From Lolium rigidum (lineage: Eukaryota; Streptophyta; Magnoliopsida; Poales; Poaceae), in the NCBI RefSeq assembly GCF_022539505.1, contig NC_061514.1, positions 245,880,124 to 245,944,123 on the forward strand: 64,000 nucleotides of DNA. The letters are read 5' to 3'. The position numbers were made by a program, and so were the translations under genes. Position 1 is the first letter of the stretch. Every line of letters begins with the position of its first letter. Of this stretch, positions 1-11,765 are shown one piece after another. The notes below the pieces were generated by a model. It was not told the origin of the DNA. It ran no database searches and saw nothing but the letters and a program-made list of their open reading frames with translations.

Positions 1-1145
1 TTGTGTCCCCAACACACCTAATACACTTGTCAGATGTATAGGGTGCACTAGTTCGACGAAGAGATAGTGAAATACAAGTAATATGGATGATTATAAGTAG
101 TAATTGCAATCTGAAATAAAAATGGCAGCAAGCGAACATGTAGCGTAACTTGTTGGAAACGGTGTTTCAATGCTTAGAAACAAGGCCTAGGGATCATACT
201 TTCACTAGTGGACACTCTCAACAATGATCACATAATTGAATAAATAAATGCTACTCTCAAACACTCTCTTGTTGGATAACAAACACCATTCATTGTGCAG
301 GGCTGCAAAGGCACACCTCAATCCGGAGTAAACAAGCTCCACAACATCGTAAAGGAATCACACACGATGCGCACACTGTCACCATCACACCGTGGAGAGT
401 GACTCCGGAGTTCATATTAAAGTAACCTCTAGAGTGCATAATAGACAAGAGTAACATCTACATATTCAACTAGATTACAAAGCTCATGATCACATAAAGA
501 TCACACCATGGGAGAGAGAGATGAACCACATAGCTACCGGTAGAGCCCTCAGCCTCGGGGGAGAACTACTCCCTCCTCATCACGGGAGACATCAACAGCG
601 ATGAAGATGGTGATGGAGTCGATGGAGATGGCTCCGGGGGCAATTCCCCGTCCCGGCAGGGTGCCGAAACAGAGACTTCTGTCCCCCGAATTAGGGTTTT
701 TGGTGGCGGCGGAGCTACGGAACTCTTCTGGAGAAATCTTCGATCCCCCTAGGGTTTTCAGGGCAGGAGCTTAATATAGGCGAAAGGGCAGCGTCGGGGG
801 AGCCAGGGGGCTCCCTCACCACACCTTGGCGCGGTAGTGGGGCCCCCGCGCCGCCCTATGGTGGGCCCCCTGCTGGCCTTCCTCGACTCTTCTTCGGTCT
901 TCTGGAACACTCCGTGGAAAATAGGGCAGTGGGCTTTTGTTTCGTCCAATTCCGAGAATATTTGTAAACCAACTTTTCTGAAATAAAAAACAGCAGAAAA
1001 CGAGAACCGGCACTCGTGGCATCTTGTTAATAGGTTAGTCTCAGAAAATGCATAAAAACATTATAAAGTGTGAATAAAACATGTAGGTATTTTCATAAAA
1101 CTAGCATGGAACATAAGAAATTATAGATACGTTTGAGACGTATCA
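1..1145 (-). repeat. 3' LTR of element A (truncated by window edge)
   Basis: Nearly identical to 6599-7742. In element orientation it begins TGATACGTCTCAAACGTATC, which is the palindrome-like U3 start shared with families C and Z. The other LTR end lies outside the window. Confidence 0.93.
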
Positions 1146-3665
1146 AGCATCCCCAAGATTAGTTCCTACTCGCCCTCGAGTAGGTAAACGATAAAAAGAA
1201 TAATTTCTGAAGTGACAAGCTACCAACATAATCTTGATCAATACTATTGTAAAACATATGAGATGAATGAAGTGACTCAAAGCAATGGTCTATAGTTTGC
1301 TAACAAAAAGATAATGACTAAACAATCTGAATCATATAGCAAAAACTTTTCATGAATAGTACTTTCAAGACAAGCATCAAAAAGTCTTGCATAAGAGTTA
1401 ACTCCTAAAGCAATAGATTCTTAATAAAAGGTTTTGAAGCAACACAAAGGAAGATTTAAGTTTCAGAAATTGCCTTCAACTTTCAACATGTATATCTCAT
1501 GGATAATTGTCAACACAAAGTAATATGATGAGTGCAATAAGCAAGCATGTAAGAATCAATGCACACAGTTGACACAAGTGTTTGCTTTTAAGATAGAAAG
1601 AAGTAGGTAAACTGACTCAACATAAAGTAAAAGAAAGGCCCTTCGCAGAGGGAAGCAGGGATTAAATCATGTGCTAGAGCTTTTCAAGTTTTGAAATCAT
1701 AAAGAGAGCATAAAAATAAAGTTTTGAGAGGTGTTTGTTGTTGTCAACGAATGGTAGTGGGCACTCTAACCCCCTTGTCAAACAGACTTTCAAAGAGCGG
1801 CTCCCATGAAGGACGTTATCTCTACCAGCAAGGTAGATCATCCCTCTTCTTTTTTTTTACACATGTATTTTAGTTTTATTTATAGATAACACTCCTCCCA
1901 ACCTTTTGCTTTCACAAGCCATGGCTAACCGAATCCTCGGGTGCCTTCCAACATTTCACATACCATGGAGGAGTGTCTATTGCAAAATTAAGTTGCTTAC
2001 TGATAAATCAGGGCAAAACATGTGAAGAGAATTATTAATGAAAGTTAATTAATTGGGGTCGGGCACCCCGTTGCCAGCTCTTTTTGCAAAATTATTGGAT
2101 AAGCGGATGTATATGCCACTAGTCCATTGGTGAAAGTTTTCCCAACAAGATTGAAAGATAAAACACCACATACTTCCTCATGAGCTATAACACAATGACA
2201 CAAATAAGGAGTAATAAAGTTTTGAATTGTTTAAAGGTAGCACATGAAGTATTTACTTGGAATGGCAGAAAAATACCACATAGTAGGTAGTTATGATGGA
2301 CACAAATGGCATAGGTTTTGGCTCGAGGTTTTGGATGCACGAGAAGCATTCCCTCTCAGTACAAGGCTTTGGATAGCAAGGTTGTTTGAATCAAACACAA
2401 GTATAAACCGGTACAGAAAAACTTACATAAGAACATATTGCAAGCATTATAAGACTCTACACTGTCTTCCTTGTTGCTCAAACACTTTTACCAGAAAATA
2501 TCTAGACCTTAGAGAGACCAATCATGCAAACCAAATTTCAACAAGCTCTACGGTAGTTCTCCACTAATAGGTTTAAACTACATGATGCTAGAGCTTAAAC
2601 ATGATCTACTTGAGAGCTCAAAACAATTGCCAAGTATCAAATTATTCAAGACAATATACCAACTACCACATGCAGCATTTTCTGTTTCCAACCAAATAGC
2701 AATAAGTGCAGCGGCTTTCAGCTTTTGCCGTGAACATTAAAAGTAAAATGAAGATCACAAGTGTTCAAATGAAAAAGCGGAGCGTATCTCTCTCCCACAC
2801 AAGCATGCTAGGATCCTATTTATTCAGAGAATGAAAATAACAAAACGAAAATAAAAGCACACAGACGCTCCAAGTAAAGCACATAAAATGTGACGGAATT
2901 AAAATATAGTTTCAGTAGAGATGACCTGATAAATTGTCGATGAAGAAGGGGATGCCTTGGGCATCCCCAAACTTAGACGCTTGAGTCTTCTTGAAATATG
3001 CAGCGATGAATCACGGGGGCATCCCCAAGCTTAGACTTTTCACTCTTCTTGATCATATTATATCATCCTCCTCTCTTGATCCTTGAAAACTTCCTTCACA
3101 CCAAACTCAAAGCAATCTCATTAGAGGGTTAGTGCATAATCAAAAATTCACATGTTCAGCAAGGACACAATCATTCCCAACACTTCTGGACATTACCCAA
3201 GGTTACTGAAATTTAATGGAGCAAAGAGATCCACTCAAACACAGTAAAAGGGGCAAGGCAAAATAAAAGGCAGAATCTGTCAAAACAGAACAGTCCGTAA
3301 AGACGAATTTTTTCGAGGCACTTAACATGCTCAGATGGAAAAGCTCCATTTGAATGAAAGTTGCGTACATATCTTAGGATTACTCATGAATTTTTTCAAG
3401 ATTTTTAGATTTTTCTACAGAGAGAAAAACTCAAATTCGTGACAGCTAAAAATCTGTTTCTGCGCAGAAATCCAAATCTAGTATCAACTTTCTATCAAAG
3501 ACTTTACCTGGCACAACAATGCTAGAAAATAAAGATACAAAGGTATTGCTACAGTAGTAACAAGCACCTTGACTCAAATATAAAATAAAAATTGCAGAAA
3601 TAAAACAATGGGTTGTCTCCCAAGAGCGCTTTTCTTTAAAGCCTTTTAGCTAGGCATGATAATTT
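1146..3665 (-). other. 3' noncoding module of element A, with polypurine tract
   Basis: This 2.5 kb lies between the last gag-like stop and the 3' LTR. It has no convincing sense ORF. The same module, in the same order, occurs in element C (14145-16733) and element Z (60601-62588). On the element strand the presumed plus-strand primer AATCTTGGGGATGCT abuts the LTR (1146-1160). Two more copies of the motif CTAAGYTTGGGGATGCC lie about 1.8 kb inside. A 107-codon antisense frame (2244-2567, plus strand) sits here but is probably not coding (see findings). Confidence 0.75.
2948..2968. other. Hairpin with internal polypurine-like motif, element A
   Basis: Arms GGGGATGCC and GGCATCCCC are separated by a 3-base loop. 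The same hairpin is at 16014-16034 (element C) and 61284-61304 (element Z). It overlaps an internal copy of the motif used as the polypurine tract at the LTR border. Confidence 0.6.
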
Positions 3666-6252
3666 TCATGATGCTCTTATAAAGATGAGAGTTGAATATA
3701 AGAGAGCATCAAAAAGCAAATACCAAACACATTTAATTCTAACCCACTTTCTATGCAAACGAATCTTGTAAGAAAACAAATTATTGAAGCATGAAGCTAC
3801 TATCATAGAAAGACAAAGCAAGTGCAACTTCAAAATTTTCAACAAAAAGAGAGGTGACCTAATATTATTGAGATATATAAAACCATGTCTCCCTCTCTCA
3901 TAATAATTTTCAATGGTATCATTGATAAACTCAACAATATAGCTATCGCATAAAGCATTCTTATCATGATCCACATGCATAAAAGTATCATTACTCTCCA
4001 CACAAGCATAATCAATTTTATTAGTAATAGTGGGAGTAAAACTATCACATCCATCATTATAATCATCATAAATTGGAGGCATAGAATAATCATAATGAAT
4101 AGAATAGTTATCTTCCAAAGTGTGTTCATCTGTAAACATACCATCATTGTTACTAGAAGGAAATGTATCAAACATATAATCATCGAGTAGCAAAAGGATT
4201 TTCAAACACCTCATCCCCAAGCTTAGAGCTTTCTATATCATCATGGGAAGAAACATGGATAGTACTAATACTATGGCAATTATTAACATCATCATTTTCA
4301 GAATTAGTGTCCCAGAGATCTTCAATATCAAAAGAAGTGTGCTTTTTCCCAATCATGATCACTAATATAAATAACAGGCATAGGTTCATCATCAAGTTCA
4401 GAATCATCGAATTCAGAATTATAAGTATCAATTATAATTGGAGCAACAAGTTTGGGAGAAGATAACGTTTCCTCTCTCCTTTTACTCCTCTTCTTCTTCT
4501 TCTTCGTTCCCTTCTTCTTCTTCTTTTCCCCTTTAGGAGGGAGATGCTTGAAAGGAAGCTTCTCCACATAACCTGGTTTATTATTAGAAACAATAGAAGA
4601 AACTTGGGAGGATACCTCTCTTTCATTAATAAGAACAAAACACATATTAGTCCTGTCATATTTTGGTAAAGTCCCATCCTTTATAACACTTTGTATGTAG
4701 GTGTTGCCATGGCAATTATTAACACAATAGAGATAACATCCATGCAACACACTATTCATATCAAGATCACTCATATCTAACAAAGAAATTTTTCTTGATA
4801 ATTCTTCACACCCCAAAAATAAAGTAAGTTCATCATGCTGATTAGAAGTGATCATGTTATCACAATATAGACTTGAAGTACTCATTAAATTCGAAATACT
4901 ATCATCATGACCAGAACATTGAAAATTAAAATGACCCACTTCATAGCAAAGTTCACAAATAAAAGGATGGAGGTCACAAACTTTTTCATCAAGATCTTTT
5001 AGAGCCTTGTACCACATTCTAGTTTTTTCATTCCTATGATGGATACAATATTCATCTTCGATTTGATTAATTCCACAAGGTCTATGCATTCCACAAAAAT
5101 TAACATGCTTATAAGAAATAGTATTTTCGGAAGTTTGGGCATGTTTATTGCAATCATTAACAACAATTTCATTTTCCATGCAAGTGTCTTTGAAAGGTTC
5201 ATGATACACGTTCCAATTTTCTTTAGGAACATTAATATGAGAAGCAAAGGTTCTACAACAATCAGCAATAATTTGAGAATCAAGACCATAATTATCACTA
5301 AGCTTTTGAAAACAAGCAGTTTCAATGAAAGACTTAATGCATTCATATTCATACTTTATACCTGATTCTTTACCTTTGTCGTTCTCCCAATCTTTAGTAT
5401 TGCTTTGAATTCTTTCAAGAAGATCCCATCTAGCTTCAACCTTCTTACTTGTGAAAGAACCCTGTGAACATGCATCTACATAATCCTTATAATGACTTGA
5501 AAGCCTAGCATAAAAATTAGTAACAATTATTTCCTCAGAAAGCTCATGGTTAGGACATTTGAGTATTAATGTTTTTAGTCTTCCCATAGCTTGAGCAATG
5601 GTTTCTCCATCATGAGGGTAAAAATTATAAATGCGATTCCTATCTAGATGCACTTCATGAAGAGGATAAAATTTAGTGTAAAAGAGAGATTCAAGCTGTT
5701 TCCAATTCGATGGTTGTTCATCCAGCAGCCTATACCATTCCTTTGCTTTGTCCTTAAGTGACAATGGAAATAGTTTCCTCATAACATTTTCTCTTGATAA
5801 ACTCTGCAATCTCAAATAACTCACAAAGTTCTGTAAGTTTAGACAAGTGAACACTTAGATGGACTGATCCATCCCCTACATACTGATCATTCATAACCCT
5901 TTCAACAATTTTCATAGGTATTTTAAAAGGAATACTTTCAACAGGTGGGTTTGGAATATCACAAGCATCATTCGAATTACCACATATTGGAGACAAAGCA
6001 TTATCAAGGCAAAATACTTCTTCCAAAGCTGAGGAGCAAAAAAGATTATTTTTATATAAACTAGCTTCCCCAAGCTTGGGTTTTTCCATAGCATTAAAAA
6101 TAATGGTGTCCAAAAAAATTATACTAATAACATTACTACCACTATTATGCAGACAAACTTCCATAGGTTTTTTAAATTTTCTCCTCAAAAGTATCATGTC
6201 CTAATTCAATATAAATTTCATAAAGATCTCTAATTTTTTTGTTGTTTTCCAT
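3666..6252 (-). pseudogene. Gag-like polyprotein gene of element A, several frameshifts
   Basis: A start (ATG at 6252) close to the primer site opens a reading path that moves through frames 6197-5754, 5854-4328, 4431-4180 and 4220-3666, so at least four frame breaks are present. The central frame holds a retrotransposon gag capsid domain (KAKEWYRLLDEQ, then DRNRIYNFYPHDGETIAQ), similar to element B. Near its residue 310 is a CCHC-type knuckle (C-x2-C-x4-H-x4-C, reading CELCYEVGHFNFQC). A Lys/Arg tract near residue 455, from a CTT/TTC microsatellite at 4490-4530, could be a nuclear or nucleic-acid-binding signal. The last frame has the motif ENYYERG, a hydrophobic stretch, then HRKWVR, all shared with element Z. 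There is no DxGA protease or polymerase motif. It is a decayed copy; the role of the C-terminal part is unknown. Confidence 0.8.
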
Positions 6253-6394
6253 TAAGCCTAACTAGTGAAATAAAAAAAATAAAAAAAGATATAATTGCAG
6301 AATCTAAAGGAAATAGCTTCGAGCACTCACACACCGGCAACAGTGCTAGGAAATAGCTTAGTAGTCAGAGGATGTGAATACCTTTTACCTTACC

Positions 6395-6412
6395 TCCTCG
6401 GCAACGGCACCA
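6395..6412 (-). promoter_or_regulatory. Primer binding site of element A (tRNA-Asp)
   Basis: On the minus strand, 10 nt inside the 5' LTR, it reads TGGTGCCGTTGCCGAGGA. Known plant tRNA-Asp(GTC) ends TCCCCGGCAACGGCGCCA, so 16 of 18 bases pair. Confidence 0.8.
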
Positions 6413-6422
6413 GAAAATAGCT

Positions 6423-7742
6423 TGATGTCTACGCACGCTTCTATTCCTGTAGACAGTGTTGGGCCTCCAAGAGCAGAGGTTCGTAGAACAGTAGCAAGTT
6501 TCCCTTAACTGAATCACCCAAGGTTTATCGAACTAAGGGAGGTAGAGGTCAAAGATATCCCTCTCAAGCAACCCTGCAATTAAGATACAAGAAGTCTCTT
6601 GTGTACCCAACACACCTAATACACTTGTCAGATGTATAGGTGCACTAGTTCGGCGAAGAGATAGTGAAATACAAGTAATATGGATGATTATAAGTAGTAA
6701 TTGCAATCTGAAATAAAAATGACAGCAAGTGAACATGTAGCAGAACTTGTTGGAAACTGTATTTCAATGCTTAGAAACAAGGCCTAGGGATCATACTTTC
6801 ACTAGTGGACACTCTCAACAATGATCACATAATTGAATAAATAAATGCTACTCTCAAACACTCTCTTGTTGGATAACAAACACCATTCATTGTGTAGGGC
6901 TGCAAAAGCACACCTCAAGCCGGAGTAAACAAGCTCCACAACATCGTAAAGGAATCACACACGATGCGCACACTGTCACCATCACACCGTGGAGAGTGAC
7001 TCCGGAGTTCATATTAAAGTAACCTCTAGAGTGCATAATAGACAAGAGTAACATCTACATATTCAACTAGATTACAAAGCTCATGATCACATAAAGATCA
7101 CACCATGTGAGAGAGAGATGAACCACATAGCTACCGGTAGAGCCCTCAGCCTCGGGGGAGAACTACTCCCTCCTCATCATGGGAGACAGCAACAGCGATG
7201 AAGGTGGCGATGGATTCGATGGAGATGGCTCCGGGGGCAATTCCCCGTCCCGGAAGGGTGCCGAAACAGAGACTTCTGTCCCCTGAATTAGGGTTTTTGG
7301 TGGCGGCGGAGCTACGGAACTCTTCTAGAGAAACCGTCGATCCCCCTAGGGTTTTCAGGGCAGGATCTTAAATAGGCGAAACGGCAGCGTCGGGGGAGCC
7401 AGGGGGCTCCCTCACCACACCTTGGCGCGGCAGTGGGCCCCCCGCGCTGCCCTATGGTGTGGGCCCCCTGCTGGCCTTCCTCGACTCTTCTTCGGTCTTC
7501 TGGAACACTCCGTGGAAAATAGGGCCGTGGGCTTTTGTTTCATCCAATTTCGAGAATATTTGTAAACCAATTTTTCTGAAATCAAAAACAGAATAAAACA
7601 GGAACTGGCACTGTGGCATCTTGTTAATAGGTTAGTCCCAGAAAATGCATAAAAACATTATAAAGTGTGAATAAAACATGTAGGTATTGTCATAAAACTA
7701 ACATGGAACATAAGAAATTATAGATACGTTGGAGACGTATCA
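6423..7742 (-). repeat. 5' LTR of element A (complete, 1320 bp)
   Basis: Bounded by TG...CA in element orientation (TGATACGTCTCCAACG ... GCGTAGACATCA). It matches the left copy at 1-1145, with small substitutions and indels that show both copies have aged. Confidence 0.92.
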
Positions 7743-7837
7743 CCAACTCCCTCTGAAATGACCGTGGCCCACGCGACCTCCACCAGAGAATATCCAGGTC
7801 GACGACGGGACCCGGATTCCGCACCAAGGTGCGCGCC
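7743..7837. other. 95-bp scrap of older host sequence between elements A and B
   Basis: This piece joins to 24944 onward once element B and one copy of its target duplication (GCGCC at 7833-7837 and 24939-24943) are removed. A minus-strand coding-like frame appears to run through both parts. It is probably part of the CACTA-like sequence that ends at 30335. Confidence 0.6.
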
Positions 7838-9347
7838 TGATGACCCACAAGTATAGGGGGTGTATCGTAGTATCTTCGATAAGTAAGAATGTCGATCCCA
7901 ACGAGGAGCAGAAGGTGTTGACAAGAACTTTCGATGAAGGATTCACTGTAAATGCTCACAGACAAGTATTCGTGGGGTTTTGATGTAACGGATGAATAAA
8001 GTACGAGTAAGTAAAGTGCGAGAGTAATAATTGCAGCGAGTGGCCCAATCCTTTTTAGCACAAAGGACAAGCCGGTTTGTTTACTTATAATGACCAAACG
8101 TTCTCGAGGACACACGGGATTTTAGTCTAGTGCTTTCGCTACATACGGCTAATTAATCTTCATTGTTTTGATAAGTATTGTGTGGTGAACCTATGCTAAT
8201 GTACCGCCCTTCCTAGGACTAATACATACTTGTGATTATACCCCTTGCAAGCATCCGCAACTACAAGAAAGTAATTAAGATAAATCTAACCACGACCTTA
8301 AACTCCGAGATCCCGCTTATCCCTCCCGCATCGATATACCAACGGGGCTCGGGTTTCGTCACTCCGGCAACCCCGCAATTGGCAAACGAGTACAAGATGC
8401 ATTCCCTAGGCCCATAAAGGTGAAGTGTCGTGTAGTCGATGTTCACACGACACCACTAGAAGAATAACACCACAACTTAAATATCATAACATTGAATATT
8501 ACTCAACCATACTTCACTACTAACATTTAGACTTCACCCATGTCCTCAAGAACTAAACGAACTACTCACGAGACATCATATGGAACATGATCAGAGGTGA
8601 TATGATGATGAATAACAATATGAACATAAACCTTGGTCCAACGGTTTCACTCAATAGCATCAATAACAAGTAGAAATCAACACCGGGAGAGTTTCCCCTA
8701 TTAAACAATCAAGATCAAACCCAAATTGTTACAGCGGTGACGGCGTGCAGCGGTGGAGACGGCGGTGATGATGATGAAGATGATGATGATGGTGATGGAG
8801 ATGATGTCCAGCTCGATGACGATGACGATGGCGTCGATTTCCCCCTCCGGGAGGGAATTTCCCCGGCAGATCTCAGCCTGCCGGAGAGCTCTTTTCTCTC
8901 TGGTGTTCTCCGCCCCGCAGAGGCGGGCCGTGACCCTTTTCGACGTACCCCCGGAGCTTAGGTTTTCGGGACGAAGGCGCACGCGGAGAAAAGGAGGCGA
9001 GAGGGGGCCGTGGGCCCCCTCCTCACGAGGCGGCGCGGCCGGGGAAGGGCCCGCGCCGGCCTATGAGGGGGCCCATGGCAGCCCTCCTCGGCTCCCCTTC
9101 TCGGCTCCCTTCGTCATCCGGAAAAATAGGATTTTTCGTATAATTTCCGTCAACCGTTGATCTTCCGAAATATTGCATTCTGACGGTGCTTTTTCCAGCA
9201 GAATCCGGGCTCCGGTGCGCGATCCTCCAATAATCATGAAACATGCAAAATAGATGAAATAACATAAGTATTATCTCCAAATATGAAATATATCAATGAA
9301 TAACAGCAAATTATGATATAAAATAGTGATGCAAATTGGACGTATCA
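7838..9347 (-). repeat. 3' LTR of element B
   Basis: A 1510-bp copy matching 23429-24938. It starts TGATGACCCACAAGTATAGG on the plus strand and ends GGACGTATCA. It contains a GAT-rich microsatellite (about 8765-8830) also present in the other LTR. The polypurine tract on the element strand (AAGCTTGGGGGAGT, 9348-9361) abuts it. Confidence 0.93.
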
Positions 9348-9653
9348 ACTCCCCCAAGCTTAGACTTCGCTTGTCCCCAAGCGAAACTGAACTCGGTAAA
9401 CAGGGCCACATGTTTATGGAGTGAAGAGTCGATAAATCAAATATTTCATAATGATAACTCACACCAAGGGATACATAGACAACCAACTAAAGGAGAGATA
9501 CTTCCACACTGCAACCCATCTTATATGATAACTTCCCTACTCATGATAATGACACTACTTGATAGTAAAAAGTAAAAAGGTAGTGATGATGTGATACCGC
9601 GGCACTCCCCCAAGCTTGGAACAAACCAAGGGGATGCCAATACCGATGATGAA

Positions 9654-10110
9654 TTACTCCTTTGGAGATGGTGGTGATGAACTCCTCCCGCGCTTCTTAC
9701 AGATCTCCTTCAGCTTCAGTTTCTCAGCTTGGCAATTCTGCACTAAGACTCGAAGAGATTCATTGTTATCTGAAGTTGGCGGTGGCGACCTCGTGATGGG
9801 TATCGAGTAATATTCCAGCATTCTACGGAGTCGGTAATTCTCCTCCTGGAGTATCTCCACTTCTCTTCTTAGAGCCCGGTATTGACCACAAAACTCATCG
9901 GTAGTCCGTAGAGCTTCTTCCAGAGACAGGGAAAGAGTCGAGGCCAAGAGCAGGTGGTAAGGGTCCCCGCAAGTTATGAGAGAAAGAACGTCGAGTGTCA
10001 ACAGATCCCACCAAGATTTGCTTACTCCCAACAGCTTGTTGCTCTTGTTTTGACGACACCCTTTTCACTTCTTCCTTCGAAAGCCCTTTGCCCTTGTTGT
10101 TGGAGGCCAT
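9654..10110 (-). pseudogene. Extra ORF of element B after integrase, coiled-coil type, frameshifted
   Basis: A frame starts at ATG 10110 (MASNNKGKGLSKEEVKR) and breaks near 9950-10000; the other frame (10031-9654) carries on to a stop at 9654. The second half is rich in charged residues with leucines spaced as in a coiled coil (RALRREVEILQEENYRLRRM, then EKLKLKEICKKR) and ends in a Ser/Pro tail. It lies about 0.34 kb downstream of the integrase stop on the same strand, the position where Athila elements carry an env-like ORF. No membrane segment or signal peptide is evident, so it does not look like an envelope protein. Function unknown. Confidence 0.55.
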
Positions 10111-10448
10111 GGTGCTCCTAGATTGAAGACAGATCCTGGCAGAAACAGCTCAAAACAAAACATGTCGAGAAAACGATATACGGACCTCCAGGGGTCCGGG
10201 GGATTATATAGCAAAAAATTTCATGTCATAAGGAAAGTACCAGGTCGAACCGGAGTCGGAAAGGGGCGACGAGGCGGCCAGCTCATAGGGCGGCGCGGCC
10301 CAAGGCCTGGCCGCGCCGGCCTATGGGGGCACGCCCTCGTGCGTCTCCTCCACTCCGTTTCGATCTCGTAATTTTTCATATTTTCCAAAAACAGCAAAAA
10401 CATTGTCCGGAACGTAAATCGCGAACTTTTTATTACCTGTAATGTTAC

Positions 10449-11297
10449 CTATTCAAAGTCGAGTTCTGGCGGACTGTCAATTTGACCTTTGATGAAAGCC
10501 TGAGGTGTTTCCACTCGAATAACATCAACATCTATATTATAAGAATCACCTGAGATATAATGCTTGAGTCTTTGTCCATTCACCACTTGCGTGGCATTGC
10601 CTTGGAGAGAACTAATTTTAATTGCTCCTGAACGATACACCTCCTCAACAACATATGGTCCTTCCCATTTCGAGAGTAATTTCCCTCTGAGACGAGACCG
10701 ATACAATAGGACTTTATCCCCAATATTAAACTCTCTTTTGATAATCCTTCTATCGTGCCATTTCTTAACTTTCTCTTTAAAGAGTTTAGCATTTTCATAA
10801 GCTTCACTTCTCCATTCATCTAGAGAACTTAATTGCAGCAACCTCTTATTACCGGCTAGTTTAGGATCTTTATTTTGTTCTCTAACAGCCCAATAAGCTT
10901 TGTGCTCTAGTTCTAGAGGTAAATGACAAGCTTTTCCATAAACCATTTTATAAGGTGACATTCCCATGGGGTTTTTATAAGCAGTTCTATAAGCCCATAG
11001 TGCTTCCTTCAATTTACTAGTCCAATTCTTTCTAGTTTTATTAACAGTCTTTTGCAAGATAGATTTAATTTCTCTATTTGATAGTTCTACTTGCCCACTA
11101 GTTTGAGGATGATAAGCGGAAGCAATTCTATGATTAATACCATATTTAGCAAGAGTTTTTCTAAAACCACCATGAATAAAATGAGAACCTCCATCTGTCA
11201 TAATATATCTAGGAACTCCAAATCTAGGAAAAATAATGTCTAAAAGCATTCTTAAAGAGGTCTCACCATCAACACTTTTTGTAGGTATGGCTTCCAC
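10449..11297 (-). pseudogene. Integrase, C-terminal two thirds (element B)
   Basis: This 282-residue frame contains the second and third catalytic acidic residues of a DDE integrase: Asp in YIMTDGGSHF near residue 35 and Glu in SGQVELSNREIKS near residue 73. The GPY-type region follows (GDKVLLYRSRLRGKLLSKWE, about residues 193-212). No chromodomain follows. The first catalytic Asp is in the neighbouring frame 11346-11765. The two are separated by a single in-frame TAA at about 11346, otherwise continuous, so one stop codon inactivates an otherwise good integrase. Confidence 0.88.
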
Positions 11298-11345
11298 CCA
11301 TTTAGTAACATAATCAACAGCAACAAGTATATGAGTGTTACCTTC

Positions 11346-11765
11346 TTAAGAGGGAAAAGGTCCCATGAAGTCAAATCCCCAACAATCGAATGGTTCAATA
11401 ACAAGAGTATAATTCATAGGCATTTCATTGCGTCTGGAGATATTACCAACCCTTTGACATTCATCACAAGATAAAATAAACTTCCTTGCATCTTTGAAGA
11501 GAGTTGGCCAATAAAAACCCGATTGTAGAACCTTTTGTGCGGTTCTATCTCCGGCGTGATGTCCTCCATAAGCACTACCATGACATTTACTCAATATCTC
11601 TTGTTGTTCATATTCGGGAACACATCTTCGCAGAATACCATCCACTCCTTCTTTATATAAGTGTGGGTCATCCCAAAAATAATGCCTCAAGTCATAAAAG
11701 AATTTCCTCCTTTGCCTGAGCTGAAAAGGTTGGAGGCAAGTACTTGGAAACAATAAAGTTAGCAT
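11346..11765 (-). pseudogene. Integrase, zinc-binding N-terminal part (element B)
   Basis: This contains the HHCC-type integrase zinc-binding segment: His residues in GSAYGGHHAGDRTAQ and cysteines in ILSCDECQRVG. The start of the catalytic core follows, with the first Asp in WGFDFMGPFP. The frame ends at the TAA at about 11346, directly before the rest of the core. The first 25 or so residues overlap the RNase H frame and are out of frame, which marks another frameshift near 11700. Confidence 0.88.

Larger units (their letters stand above)
1..7742 (-). mobile_element. Element A: non-autonomous Ty3/gypsy LTR retrotransposon (left edge cut by window)
   Basis: Two copies of the same LTR flank an internal region of 5277 bp. 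The left LTR (1-1145) lacks about the first 176 bp of the right copy because the window starts inside it. The element reads on the minus strand: primer site beside the right LTR, polypurine tract beside the left LTR, gag-like frames on minus. No protease, reverse transcriptase, RNase H or integrase motif is present, so it depends on proteins from a relative. Its gag domain resembles that of element B. The five bases after the right LTR are CCAAC; the matching target duplication lies outside the window. The Athila-like assignment is inferred from the tRNA-Asp primer site and similarity to B. Confidence 0.88.

Noticed and set aside
8737..8961. Asp-rich frame in the LTRs of B (also 24328-24552)
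   Set aside because: It comes from the GAT microsatellite inside the LTR; present in both LTRs and not a gene.
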